Shown: positions 33,672-43,314 of the stretch, piece by piece
Position numbering within the stretch: the stretch's first letter is position 1
Layout: every line of letters starts with the position of its first letter
DNA from: an uncultured Treponema sp.
Lineage (GTDB): Bacteria; Spirochaetota; Spirochaetia; Treponematales; Treponemataceae
DNA length: 63,769 nt
Assembly (NCBI RefSeq): GCF_945873775.1
Contig: NZ_CAMCEC010000005.1
Location: 1 to 63,769 of the forward strand
Direction: 5' to 3'
Program-made: the position numbers and the translations under genes
Notes under the pieces: model-generated
The model's input: the letters and a program-made list of their open reading frames with translations, nothing else
What the model was told of the DNA's origin: nothing
Databases searched by the model: none

Positions 33672-35351
33672 TTAGAACAGTCCTGAAATTATTCCGTTGT
33701 CATCAACGTCTATATTAAGAGCCGCAGGAGCTTTTGGAAGTCCAGGCATATCAACGATGTCGCCGGCAAATGCAACAACAAATCCTGCTCCAGAATAAAG
33801 CTGAACATCGCGGATCGGGAACACGTAATCTTTTGGCGCGCCCTGCAAAGATTTGTCGTGGCTTATTGAGTTCTGGGTTTTCGCCATGCAGATTGGAAGA
33901 GATCCAAATCCCTGCTCTTCAAACTGCTTGAGTTTTTTCAAAGCCTTTCCTTCAAATTCAACAGAAGAAGCTCTGTAAATTTCCTTTGCAAGAATTTCAA
34001 TTTTTTGTTTAAGCGGAATATCAAGCGGATAAATATTTTTGAATTCAGAAGGTGAATCGCAAAGCTCAACAACTTTATGAGCAAGGTCAACAGCTCCGTT
34101 TCCGCCTTTTTCCCAGCCTTCGCAAACTACAGCGTTGCATCCATTTTCCGAGCAAAGTTTCTGCACAAGCGCAATTTCTGAATCAGTGTCTGTAATAAAT
34201 TTATTGATTGCAACAGCGACAGGCACTCCGAATTTTTTCATGTTCTCAATATGAGCCTTGAGGTTTGCAAATCCGATTTCAACAGCCGGAATATTTTCTG
34301 CGGCAAGGTCTGCCTTTGCAACACCGCCGTGCATTTTAAGAGCGCGCACAGTAGCAACAATCACAGCGGCATTTGGAGCAAGTCCGTTCATGCGGCATTT
34401 TATGTCAAAGAATTTTTCAGCTCCAAGGTCGGCGGCAAAGCCAGCTTCGGTAACAACGTAGTCTCCCAAGGCAAGCGCGCAAAGTGTGGCGTTGATTGAA
34501 TTGCATCCGTGGGCAATATTCGCAAAAGGTCCTCCATGTATAAATGCAGGATTTTTTTCAAGTGTCTGAACCAAGTTTGGGCGGATTGCATCTTTTAAAA
34601 GCGCGGCGACAGCTCCAGTGCAGCCAAGGCTTCCGAATGTAACAGGATTCTTGTTGTAATCTGCGCCGATTGTAATTTTGGAAATGCGCTCTTTCAATTC
34701 TGAAATTGTTTTTGACAGGCAGACAATCGCCATTATTTCGCTTGCAACTGAAATCTGAAAATGGCTTTCACGCGGAACTCCGTCAATTTTTCCGCCAAGC
34801 CCGACAATCACATTTCTAAGAGAGCGGTCATTCAAGTCCACGCATCTTTTCCAGGAAATTGTGCGGGGATCGATGTTTAAGGAATTTCCCTGTTGAATAT
34901 GGTTGTCAATAAGAGCCGCCATAAGATTGTTTGCAGCAGTGATTGCATGAATGTCGCCGGTAAAATGAAGGTTTATATCTTCCATTGGAACAACCTGCGC
35001 ATAACCGCCGCCGCAAGCTCCGCCTTTTATTCCAAAGCAAGGACCAAGCGAAGGCTCGCGCAAAGCAATTACAGAGTTTTTTCCAATTTTTCTAAGGCCG
35101 TCTCCAAGCGCAATCGTTACTGTTGATTTTCCTTCGCCAGCAGCAGTCGGAGTCATCGCAGTAACCAAAACAAGTTTTCCGCGGGAAGAAGAGTCAAGTG
35201 CTTTTTTCTGCAAGGCATTGAGTTTTTCAAAGGAAATTTTTGCTTTGTAGTTTCCGTAAAGCTCCAAAGATTCCCGGTCAATTCCAATTTTTTCCGCGAT
35301 TTTTTCAACTGGCTCCATTACATTTTTCTGGGCAATTTCAATGTCAGTCAT
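33672..35351 (-). CDS. fhs: Formate-tetrahydrofolate ligase
   Basis: A 559-residue enzyme making 10-formyl-THF from formate, THF and ATP, feeding purine synthesis and one-carbon metabolism. The P-loop-like TPTAAGEGKST, LREPSLGPCFGIKGGACGGGYAQV (split at GIK) and FTGDIHAITAANNL motifs are clear, and length matches the family. GAGG lies upstream of the ATG, which overlaps the stop of the pseudouridine synthase by 8 bp, so translation is probably coupled. Confidence 0.97.
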   Translation of the reverse strand: MTDIEIAQKNVMEPVEKIAEKIGIDRESLELYGNYKAKISFEKLNALQKKALDSSSRGKLVLVTAMTPTAAGEGKSTVTIALGDGLRKIGKNSVIALREPSLGPCFGIKGGACGGGYAQVVPMEDINLHFTGDIHAITAANNLMAALIDNHIQQGNSLNIDPRTISWKRCVDLNDRSLRNVIVGLGGKIDGVPRESHFQISVASEIMAIVCLSKTISELKERISKITIGADYNKNPVTFGSLGCTGAVAALLKDAIRPNLVQTLEKNPAFIHGGPFANIAHGCNSINATLCALALGDYVVTEAGFAADLGAEKFFDIKCRMNGLAPNAAVIVATVRALKMHGGVAKADLAAENIPAVEIGFANLKAHIENMKKFGVPVAVAINKFITDTDSEIALVQKLCSENGCNAVVCEGWEKGGNGAVDLAHKVVELCDSPSEFKNIYPLDIPLKQKIEILAKEIYRASSVEFEGKALKKLKQFEEQGFGSLPICMAKTQNSISHDKSLQGAPKDYVFPIRDVQLYSGAGFVVAFAGDIVDMPGLPKAPAALNIDVDDNGIISGLF

Positions 35352-36153
35352 TTTTTTCCTCTACATCTAAAAGTCTTATCTCTTCCTTTGTGAGCGGTCT
35401 GTAGCTTCCTTCTTCCAAAGTTTCATCCAGAAAAAGATTGTTGATTCTTATTCTTTTTAAGTAAACAACTTCGTTTCCAAGGGCTTTGAAGATTCGCTTT
35501 ACCTCGTGGAATTTTCCTTCCGTAACAGTAAGGCAGCAAACTTCTGAAGGATTTTCGCTAGTTTTGGTATAATACTGATTTTTATCTTTCCATTCAATTA
35601 CGGCAGGGCGGCAGTCAGCTTCTCCGTCTTTTCCTTCGGCTTCAATGTGAACTCCGGCGGCAAGTTTTTTTTCGTAGCTTAGCTTTTCTGAATCATCAAC
35701 GGAATCGCGCAAATAGACAAGATAAGTTTTTGGAACTTCATACTTTGGAAATGTAACCCGATGAATTAAATTTCCGTCGCTCGTAATAACAAGAAGTCCT
35801 TCGGTATCCGCGTCAAGCCTTCCGACTGTGCTAAGATTTCCGCCTGGATATTTTCTGTTGTCTTCTGGTGAAATATATTCAAAAACAGTTTTTCTTCTGT
35901 CGGATTTTGTGGAGCAGACTGCGCCGCAAGCCTTGTTCATCATAAAGTACGCATTTTGTTCAACAGTAAGAATTTTTCCGTCCACAAGAATTTCGTCAGT
36001 GCTTCCGTCTGCGTGAAATTCCGGTTCTCTTACAATAATTCCATTTACAGAAATTTTTCCGCTTCTTATAAGACGCTTTACATCACGGCGCGTTCCCATT
36101 CCATTGTTTGAAAGAATCTTATCAAGGCGTTCTGTGTTTTTTAAATCAGACAT
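35344..36153 (-). CDS. RsuA/RluB-family rRNA pseudouridine synthase
   Basis: A 269-residue enzyme converting a uridine of rRNA to pseudouridine. An S4 RNA-binding domain (ERLDKILSNNGMGTRRDVKRLIRSG) precedes the catalytic domain with GRLDADTEGLLVIT, containing the catalytic Asp, and the C-terminal KFHEVKRIFKALG motif. It is upstream of fhs with overlapping ends. Whether it modifies 16S or 23S rRNA cannot be told from sequence. Confidence 0.9.
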   Translation of the reverse strand: MSDLKNTERLDKILSNNGMGTRRDVKRLIRSGKISVNGIIVREPEFHADGSTDEILVDGKILTVEQNAYFMMNKACGAVCSTKSDRRKTVFEYISPEDNRKYPGGNLSTVGRLDADTEGLLVITSDGNLIHRVTFPKYEVPKTYLVYLRDSVDDSEKLSYEKKLAAGVHIEAEGKDGEADCRPAVIEWKDKNQYYTKTSENPSEVCCLTVTEGKFHEVKRIFKALGNEVVYLKRIRINNLFLDETLEEGSYRPLTKEEIRLLDVEEKND

Positions 36154-36248
36154 TTTTCAACCTAATTTTTAACTGCAATAAAAAGCAATGCAGCGCAAGC
36201 AACACAAAATGCCGCCACACTGCAAATGAAATAAAATTTTATTTTAAA

Positions 36249-37748
36249 TTATTTTTTAGCTTTTGGATTTACAGGCTCTTCAAAAATAATTCTGTCGCCA
36301 GTTTTTATTTTTAGTCCGCCTCCAAAAGCAAGATTTGACAAAACATAATTTCCGTCATCGTTCAAGGAAATTTCGCCAATCGCAATTTTGTCTTTTCCGC
36401 GCCAAAGTGAACAAGGTAAAATAAAATCACGGTATTCAGGATTAGTGAAAATATTGCGGCTGAATTCGGCAATGTAAATTTCAGTGCCAGAATAATCACT
36501 TTGTTTTGCAATAATTCCGTCAGCTGTGCTTTTTCCAAAAGGCTCTGAACAAATCGCTTCAAGGAATTCATTGTAATCCGAAGAAACACGTTCATAATCA
36601 TTTTCCACGGAAGTTTTTTCCGCAATGAGCCTGTTGACTTCCGAAACGCTTGCAACTGAAATTTGATTTCCGGCAGTGTACGCATAACGCTTAATTGAGC
36701 GAACAAACGAAGCAACCGCATTTTCATCTTTAAATGGAAGCTGCTCTAAAAGCTCTGAAATTTTTTCAATTGAATCGTACAAATCTCTTTGAATTTCAAA
36801 CACGTCTTTAAAGTCTTCTGACGCATCTTCGGAAACAGGAATTTCAATATCCTCGTAAACAGGTCCTGTGTATTCGTCAGTGAAATTTTCTGCAACTTTA
36901 ACAAGAGTCTTTGCATCTGCGTTGTCTTTTGGAATCGGCGGATCATACTGATTGATTGTAAACGCAAGAAGCTCTTCCTGCCGCTTTAAATCTTCAGCCT
37001 GAGTTTGCTTTAAAAGATTTCTTGAATCTTCAAGGCGGGCCTCATAATCGTTGATTATTTTTTCCTTTTCCTTTTCGTGCAAAAAACGCTCGCTGTTTAT
37101 AATCGCCTTTTGCTTTTCCGCTTCCTGAACTCTTGTAGCATCGAATTCATTGCGCTGCTCCGTATACATTTTTAAATCTTCGTTGTAGTTCGCAATGAAT
37201 TTATTATATTTTTCCACGGAAGCCAAATCAGCTTTGTAAGTCTGCTCAATCTGCTGCTCCTGCTGAAGACGCCGGGTTTTATTTTTAATATTCAATGCGG
37301 CAAGTGATTTTAATGCGGCGGCGCGGATTCCTTCGATTCGTTCGATTTCCGCATTGCGCTGCTCTTCAATCGCTTTTTTCGCATTTTCAATTTCGTGGAT
37401 TTTTTGGTCGATGTCGTTTACTTTGTTCAGCAAGCTGGTAAGATTCAAGCTTTTAAATTCGCTTACTTCAACTTTTATTTCTCTGTTTGAATTTGCAACA
37501 AAAAGCACAAGGAAAACTGTAATCGCAAAAACAACTCCAAAGCAAATAAGAAGCCTAAGCCACATATTTTGCCACATGAACGAAAAGCTGTTTTTCTTTG
37601 TCTTTGAAAATTCATCTTCTATGCTGAAAGATTCACGCTTGTTGTCCATTGCAATTCTGTTTAGTTCATTTTCAAGAAGAAGCGCAACTTCCTTATGAAC
37701 ATTCGCAGCCGCAGGAACCATTGAATTTATTTTGTCGTCATTGCCCAT
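36249..37748 (-). CDS. Membrane-anchored coiled-coil protein, cyclase-linked
   Basis: A 499-residue protein. A cytoplasmic N-terminus (about 65 residues) is followed by one membrane helix (LRLLICFGVVFAITVFLVLFV). A long, charged coiled coil (about 110-275, with EIENAKKAIEEQRNAEIERI and EKEKIINDYEARLEDSRNL) comes next, then a globular C-terminal domain ending in a beta-rich part. It starts 22 bp inside the cyclase gene with a GGAGTGGAA Shine-Dalgarno, so it is surely cotranscribed. It may be a periplasmic or structural partner of the cyclase. No family recognised. Confidence 0.8.
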   Translation of the reverse strand: MGNDDKINSMVPAAANVHKEVALLLENELNRIAMDNKRESFSIEDEFSKTKKNSFSFMWQNMWLRLLICFGVVFAITVFLVLFVANSNREIKVEVSEFKSLNLTSLLNKVNDIDQKIHEIENAKKAIEEQRNAEIERIEGIRAAALKSLAALNIKNKTRRLQQEQQIEQTYKADLASVEKYNKFIANYNEDLKMYTEQRNEFDATRVQEAEKQKAIINSERFLHEKEKEKIINDYEARLEDSRNLLKQTQAEDLKRQEELLAFTINQYDPPIPKDNADAKTLVKVAENFTDEYTGPVYEDIEIPVSEDASEDFKDVFEIQRDLYDSIEKISELLEQLPFKDENAVASFVRSIKRYAYTAGNQISVASVSEVNRLIAEKTSVENDYERVSSDYNEFLEAICSEPFGKSTADGIIAKQSDYSGTEIYIAEFSRNIFTNPEYRDFILPCSLWRGKDKIAIGEISLNDDGNYVLSNLAFGGGLKIKTGDRIIFEEPVNPKAKK

Positions 37749-39457
37749 ATTCCACTCCAGTCTTCTGGTGAAGATTTCATTCCGATTCTTTCAAGGAAAA
37801 CTTTTGCAACATCCAAGCCTGATTTTTTAAATTCAGCTCTTGCAGTTTTCCAGTCGCCGTCATAATAAGCTTTTAGTCCGTATTCGAAAATTTTAAACTT
37901 TTCATCAAGGTTTTCAAACTTCCATTCTTCAAGAGAACATTCTTTGTCAAGCGGGAAATAAATTTTTACGCCTTCAGTTTTTCCTTTGACTTGAACTGTG
38001 TCAATTTCATAAAATTTATAGCGTGAAGCAGCCTCGTTGTCGCGAAGAGTTTCTTCCATAATATACGAGCTTACAATAACTGGGACTTTGTAAATTCTTG
38101 TAAGGCCTTCCAATCTTGAAGCGGAGTTTACATTGTCGCCAATTACAGTATTTGCCATTCGCTTTGAAGAACCGATATTTCCGTAGAAAACATTTCCTCC
38201 GTCAATGCCAACTCCAACATCAAGCATTACAGCCTGATAAACGCGCTCTTCGCTTTCTGTAAGCGGACGTTCTTTTTCAAGGACAGCGCGGCGGTCTGAC
38301 ATTTTCTTTCTAAGTTCCGAAGTGACAGCCGTAATTTCCCATGCGGTTTTTATCGCATCGTAAGATTTGTTTGTTTCAACGTGCTCTTCAATTCCGTAGC
38401 TTGCAAGAATCGCATCACCAATAATCGAGCCGATAATTCCATTGTTGTCGCTGACTTTTCTGATAACGGAATCATAATGAACATTCAAAAGACCAATGAT
38501 GTCGTTTCCCAAAACTTCAGTTCGATAAGTAAAACTTTTTATGTCGCTGAAAAGAATTGTAAGCTCGCGCTGGCTTCCTTCCAAACGGATAAACTGCTCT
38601 TCATGCGCCTTGCGAACAACGTTTTCAGGAACAAACTTTTGGAAAATCTGAAGAAGATTTGTTATCGTGGAAGAAAGAGAGTTGAAGTTTGCGGCAAGAT
38701 AAGTGATGTCATCATTCGGAGATTCTGAAATATCAATGAGATTAAGTTTTTTGTCCTGCTGCATTTTGTAAAGCTGCGTTGAAAACTTATTGATATTTGA
38801 AAGAAGCCCGTCAAGAATTTTTGTTCCCATAAGAATGAAAAACGCTGACATTATAAGAACAAGCACAACGGTAATCCACAGAACTTGATACATTGCGCGG
38901 TTTGTGTCGGAACGACGGTTTGCACGGATTATATAAGTGAGCCAGTCCGGATGATATTTATAAACTCCAAAATACTCGTCTCCATCAGGAGAAATGAAAG
39001 AAACGGAACCTTCATGTGTTTCAGAATTTTCCATCATTTCGAGGCAATCTTTATCTGTAAAGCGTTCCCATTTCAGTTCTTCATTTGGAGTAGCAAAAAA
39101 CAAAAGAGAGCCGTCTGGATTCACGCCAAGCGCAACGCTATTTTTTTCATCTTTTGCAAATCCGTTTTTCGCGCTTTGAGCAATTGAATCAATGGAAGTT
39201 TGCGTGTCCTGCGAATAAGCTTCAATTTGCTTCTGGCTATTTGCAACGTTGTAAAGTTCCGTGAGTTTATCAACAAGAACAATATTTGAAAGCTGAATTG
39301 TTTTTCTCTGTGAAAGCATAATCGCAACAAGGTTTGTTGAAAAAGTAGAAAGCAAAAGCATTGCCACAAAGAAAATAATTATTTTCAATTTTGTAGGAAC
39401 AATCGGAGTGTCGCCAACATATTGAAAAAACTTTAAATGACGTTTTCCAGTCTTCAA
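37727..39457 (-). CDS. Membrane class III adenylate/guanylate cyclase
   Basis: A 576-residue protein with an N-terminal helix (KIIIFFVAMLLLSTFSTNLVA), a periplasmic sensor region (about 40-180, Cache-like: FATPNEELKWERF and DGDEYFGVYKYHPDWLTYI), a second helix and HAMP-like linker, then a class III cyclase domain (LTILFSDIKSFTYRTEVL, GSIIGDAILASYG, MANTVIGDNVNSASRLEG). cAMP is the usual product. The start is TTG at 39457, backed by GGAGG 6 nt upstream; the next ATG lies inside the membrane helix. It is cotranscribed with the coiled-coil gene. Confidence 0.93.
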   Translation of the reverse strand: MKTGKRHLKFFQYVGDTPIVPTKLKIIIFFVAMLLLSTFSTNLVAIMLSQRKTIQLSNIVLVDKLTELYNVANSQKQIEAYSQDTQTSIDSIAQSAKNGFAKDEKNSVALGVNPDGSLLFFATPNEELKWERFTDKDCLEMMENSETHEGSVSFISPDGDEYFGVYKYHPDWLTYIIRANRRSDTNRAMYQVLWITVVLVLIMSAFFILMGTKILDGLLSNINKFSTQLYKMQQDKKLNLIDISESPNDDITYLAANFNSLSSTITNLLQIFQKFVPENVVRKAHEEQFIRLEGSQRELTILFSDIKSFTYRTEVLGNDIIGLLNVHYDSVIRKVSDNNGIIGSIIGDAILASYGIEEHVETNKSYDAIKTAWEITAVTSELRKKMSDRRAVLEKERPLTESEERVYQAVMLDVGVGIDGGNVFYGNIGSSKRMANTVIGDNVNSASRLEGLTRIYKVPVIVSSYIMEETLRDNEAASRYKFYEIDTVQVKGKTEGVKIYFPLDKECSLEEWKFENLDEKFKIFEYGLKAYYDGDWKTARAEFKKSGLDVAKVFLERIGMKSSPEDWSGIWAMTTK

Positions 39458-39501
39458 AATTTTCCTCCCGTTGCTCTCCTTTAAAAATAATCCTTTAGCG
39501 A

Positions 39502-39539
39502 TTGCTTTATTTTATTAAGCGGATTATTCTATATATTAT
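39502..39539 (+). promoter_or_regulatory. murJ promoter, near-leaderless
   Basis: TTGCTT (39502-39507), a 17-bp spacer and TATTCT (39525-39530) lie 9 nt before the murJ ATG. No Shine-Dalgarno is present. A 5' UTR of only 0-3 nt is expected. Confidence 0.6.
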
Positions 39540-41150
39540 ATGTCTACTTCTCAAAAAAATAAAGAAAAAAATGCGCAAAATTCACTTTTAGCAAAAGGAA
39601 TTTCACTTTCAATGCTTACCTTGGCCTCAAGAATTCTTGGACTTTTAAGGGAAATGACAAAGGCACGCTTTTTAGGAACTTCGGCTTTTTCAGACGCATT
39701 TGGAATCGCTTTTATGATTCCGAATCTTTTCCGCAGGCTTTTTGCTGAAAATTCGATTTCAGTGGCTTTTATTCCGACTTTTAAAAATCATCTTGAAGAA
39801 TGCGGAACTCCAGAAGGAAAACAAAAAACGCAGGATTTTATAAGCGCGACTTTTACGTTGGTTGTTTTTCTGACATCAGTTTTTGTTGTCGCCGGAATTA
39901 TTTTTGCGCCGTTCATTCTGCGGATTTTTTATGCTGACAAAAATTCAATGGAAGAAGCTGTTGTTTTGACAAGGATAATGTTTCCTTATCTTTTTGTAAT
40001 TTCCGTGGCGGCTTTTTTTCAGGGAATTTTAAACGGACTTAAAATATTTTCGCCGTCAGGATTCACTCCGATTCTTTTCAATATAACTGTAATTTTGTCA
40101 ACGTATATTCTTTCTCGCTTCACGGAAAATCCCGCAAGAGCAATGGCAATAGGCGTAATTTCAGGCGGAACAATCCAAGCGATTTTTCAGCTTCCGTTTG
40201 TTTTAAAAAATGACTGGCGCATAACTTTTGTAAATTTAAAAAAAGCATTTTCAAATGAAGGAAGCAAAAAAGTTTTTGCGTTGATTGGTCCGACAATAAT
40301 CGGAATGGCAGGCTACCAGATAAACGACATTGTGTCTTCGGCATTGGCGGCGCGCGCAGGGGAAGGAATCGTTTCAAGCCTTCAATATTCGCTCAGGCTT
40401 CAGGAATTGATTTTGGGAATTTGCGCTGTAACAATCGGAACTGTAATTCTTCCGGACTTAACTGGTTTTGCAAAAAAAAATCTGTGGGAAAATTTCAACT
40501 CGCTTTTAATTCAGTCAATAAAAATAATGGCGTTGATTGCAATTCCTGTAACTTTTTATTCGCTTGCAATGGGCGAAAATATTATCACGTTAATTTTTGC
40601 AGGCGGAAAATTCAATTCAGAATCAACAAAGATGACTGTTGAAGTTTTTAACTTTCACATCGCGGGACTTTTTTTTATTGCCGTAAACAGAATCGTTTCC
40701 CCGGCATTTTATGCTCAGCAAAACACCAAAAGCCCCACAATTGCAGGACTTATAAATTTCGCCGTGAACATTGCGCTGGCTTCAATTCTTTCAATCAAGT
40801 TCAAAGGAAAAGGAATTGCGCTGGCTCTCACAATTGCAAGCGCGGCAAACACATTGATGCTTTTTATTTTTTTAAGAAAAACAAAATCAATTCATGTTGG
40901 AAACATTTTAAAGCTTGCAGTTTTATATGCAATAAAAATCGCGGCGTTTTCTGTAATTGCAGTTATTCCTGTTATTCTGACAAAAAATTATTTTATTAAA
41001 TTTTTCAGCGGAAATCCAAGAATCATTTCACAAGGAATTCCTGTTTTTGTAACCGCGGCAATTTTCGGAGCAATCGGAATTTTGCTTCTTTTCATTTCAA
41101 AAGATTCACTTTTAAAAACAGCATTTGAAAAAATTTCAAGACGAAAATAA
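39540..41150 (+). CDS. murJ: Lipid II flippase MurJ
   Basis: A 536-residue inner-membrane protein with about 14 helices, flipping lipid-linked peptidoglycan precursors. The MviN/MurJ signature ASRILGLLREMTKARFLGTSAFSDAFGIAFMIPN is present (read as two blocks), along with RRLFAENSISVAFIP and GVISGGTIQAIFQLPFV. Length fits the family. It has no Shine-Dalgarno, with a -10 box close to the ATG. It is followed after 17 bp by the M24 peptidase gene. Confidence 0.96.
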   Translation: MSTSQKNKEKNAQNSLLAKGISLSMLTLASRILGLLREMTKARFLGTSAFSDAFGIAFMIPNLFRRLFAENSISVAFIPTFKNHLEECGTPEGKQKTQDFISATFTLVVFLTSVFVVAGIIFAPFILRIFYADKNSMEEAVVLTRIMFPYLFVISVAAFFQGILNGLKIFSPSGFTPILFNITVILSTYILSRFTENPARAMAIGVISGGTIQAIFQLPFVLKNDWRITFVNLKKAFSNEGSKKVFALIGPTIIGMAGYQINDIVSSALAARAGEGIVSSLQYSLRLQELILGICAVTIGTVILPDLTGFAKKNLWENFNSLLIQSIKIMALIAIPVTFYSLAMGENIITLIFAGGKFNSESTKMTVEVFNFHIAGLFFIAVNRIVSPAFYAQQNTKSPTIAGLINFAVNIALASILSIKFKGKGIALALTIASAANTLMLFIFLRKTKSIHVGNILKLAVLYAIKIAAFSVIAVIPVILTKNYFIKFFSGNPRIISQGIPVFVTAAIFGAIGILLLFISKDSLLKTAFEKISRRK

Positions 41151-41167
41151 ATTTTCAGAGGAAAAAA

Positions 41168-42301
41168 ATGGAATTTAATTTAAAGCAAATTTATGAAGAC
41201 AGACGAAAAAAAGTCAGCGAGTATTTAAAGCAAAACAACATCAAGGTGGCAATTTTTGAGGATTCAGAACAAAGAAGAGATGTTGCCGTGCGTTATCTTT
41301 GCGGACATCCAAGCGACGCATCTTTAATTATTTTAGACAACGGAAAATCATTTTTAATTCCATGGGACGAAAATCTAGCAAAGGACAAAGCATTTGCTGA
41401 CGAAATAATCCCTTCTGAAAAATTTAAAAGAAGCTATATAAATGCCGCGGAAGAAATTTTGACTTCAGCCATTTCCGAAAAAAAATCAAAAATCTGCATT
41501 TCTCCAGAAACCCCATATATTCAGTTTAAAAAATATTCAGAAAAACTTGGAAGCTTTAAAATCTGCGCTGAAGAAAATTCTGCGCACGACTTTGTAAAAT
41601 CACTTCGCGCTGTAAAAGACAAATATGAAATTGCCTGCACAAAAAAAGCCGCTTCAATCACAGATGAAATGACAAAAATCATTGTAGAAAATTTGCGCCA
41701 AGGAAAAATAAAAACAGAAACTGACGTTGCGCTTTTTGCAGAACGTGAGCTAAGAATAAAAGGCGCAGAACGCACAAGTTTTGACACGCTTGCAGCAGGA
41801 CCAGAACGAAGTTTTGCAATCCATGCTTTTCCGGGCTACACGCAAGGCAACTGGGGAACACAAGGATTGTCAATTTTGGACTACGGAGTTTGCTATGAAG
41901 GCTATGCGAGCGACTGCACAATCACAATTGCAAAAGGACCGCTTTCAAAAGAACAGGAACAGCTTTTAAATTCTGTGCAAGAAGCCGCAGATGAATGCAA
42001 AAAACTTTACATGCCAAAAGAAAAAATTTCGTGTGCAGTAAAAAAGGCCGATGAAATTTTCGCAAAGATAAATAGAGTTATGCCGCATGGACTTGGACAC
42101 GGAACTGGCCTTGAAATTCACGAAGAACCGTTTGTAAGCATGAGGGCAAGTGAAAATGATGTCTTTAAAGCCGGAAACATAATAACTCTTGAGCCAGGAC
42201 TTTATGACAAAACGCTTGGCGGAACTCGTCTTGAAAACGACATTTTGATAACGGAAACTGGCAATGAAATATTAACTCACTCAGAAATATTCAGACTTTA
42301 A
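41168..42301 (+). CDS. M24-family Xaa-Pro peptidase
   Basis: A 377-residue protein of the aminopeptidase P / prolidase family. An N-terminal creatinase-like domain is followed by the pita-bread catalytic domain, whose metal ligands are seen in order: Asp in LDYGVCYEGYASDCTIT (both), His in PHGLGHGTGLEIHEEP, Glu in TLEPGLY and Glu in TRLENDILIT. It would cut the N-terminal residue from peptides with proline in position two, or dipeptides. It follows murJ closely (AGAGG upstream) and overlaps the convergent gene end by 4 bp. Confidence 0.93.
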   Translation: MEFNLKQIYEDRRKKVSEYLKQNNIKVAIFEDSEQRRDVAVRYLCGHPSDASLIILDNGKSFLIPWDENLAKDKAFADEIIPSEKFKRSYINAAEEILTSAISEKKSKICISPETPYIQFKKYSEKLGSFKICAEENSAHDFVKSLRAVKDKYEIACTKKAASITDEMTKIIVENLRQGKIKTETDVALFAERELRIKGAERTSFDTLAAGPERSFAIHAFPGYTQGNWGTQGLSILDYGVCYEGYASDCTITIAKGPLSKEQEQLLNSVQEAADECKKLYMPKEKISCAVKKADEIFAKINRVMPHGLGHGTGLEIHEEPFVSMRASENDVFKAGNIITLEPGLYDKTLGGTRLENDILITETGNEILTHSEIFRL

Positions 42302-43314
42302 ATTTCATTGCGCCAAACTTTGCAAAGCCGGCTGTCAATTTGAAAAATAAAATTTTCTTTTGTCAGCCGAAACTTTGTTTCTGTCAATTTTGAAAAATAA
42401 GACATAACATTAGAAAAAAATCTTCCTACCCTGCCATTGAAGAAAATATTTTTTGAAATTAAAAATTGCGACACAAAAACAAAGCCGCAAAGCCGGCCAG
42501 CTTTTACAAGTCCCAAATTCAAAGCTCCCAAAGTTATATTTAATTTTCCAAAAGAAAATAAAATTTTTCCATGCGGAGAAAACAAAGAAAAAAATACAAC
42601 AAAAAAAATCAAAAGCACAGACGGTAAAATTTTCAAAACTCTTTTTTTTATAAAAACTAAAAAGGCAAAAAGCACAACAATAAAATAAATTTCAAGAACT
42701 GAATTTCTAAAAGCCAAAACAGAAAAACCGATTGCAGAAAGAGCAATGTTAAAAAAATTTATCTTTTTATTTTTTGAAAATTCTGAATCCATTTTTGAAG
42801 GAATTCCAATGGCAAGCTCATTAAACCAAACTGATTTTCTGCAAAATTTTTCTGCAAAAATTCCCAAAGCTAGCGAAGTGCAAAATGAAACGCTAAGCAT
42901 TGGAGGCGCAATAAATTTCACATTTGAGCCAAATATAAAAATGCCAGCTAAAAAAATCTGCGCAACATTATTTGCAAGCCCGCCGCAAATCGAAACACCA
43001 ATGAAAGAAATTTTGCTCCTAAAAATAAAATACGCAAGCATCATGGAAAGACCAGAAGCGACAGAGCCTGCAAAAGAAAAAATAAAAACGTAAGAAAATA
43101 AAGTTCCGCTTACAACTGCCTGCAAAAAAATTTTTAAGAAAACAAGAAGCAAAGTTTCTTTTTTTTTTAACACTGAAAGACTTATCAAAATCGGAAGATT
43201 TGCAAATCCAATTTTAAAAAAAGGCAGAGGCTTTGGAACTGCATATTCCACAGCGGAAAGAAAAAAGCAGAGAGCAGAAAAAAAAGCAATTTTGTTCCAG
43301 TCAACTTTTTCCAT
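42298..43314 (-). CDS. Gx/ECF-like membrane protein, S domain fused to a T-like domain
   Basis: A 338-residue membrane protein. The first 180 residues resemble the Gx transporter / Hpre_diP_synt_I family (EYAVPKPLPFFKIGFANLPILISL), which is related to ECF transporter S components. The last 140 residues contain more helices and a segment LGALNLGLVKAGRLCGFVFVSQFLIS reminiscent of EcfT/CbiQ-type proteins. No ATPase is nearby, so it may share ATPases encoded elsewhere. Its ATG overlaps the mnmG stop by 1 nt (TAATG). The substrate is unknown. Confidence 0.65.
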   Translation of the reverse strand: MEKVDWNKIAFFSALCFFLSAVEYAVPKPLPFFKIGFANLPILISLSVLKKKETLLLVFLKIFLQAVVSGTLFSYVFIFSFAGSVASGLSMMLAYFIFRSKISFIGVSICGGLANNVAQIFLAGIFIFGSNVKFIAPPMLSVSFCTSLALGIFAEKFCRKSVWFNELAIGIPSKMDSEFSKNKKINFFNIALSAIGFSVLAFRNSVLEIYFIVVLFAFLVFIKKRVLKILPSVLLIFFVVFFSLFSPHGKILFSFGKLNITLGALNLGLVKAGRLCGFVFVSQFLISKNIFFNGRVGRFFSNVMSYFSKLTETKFRLTKENFIFQIDSRLCKVWRNEI

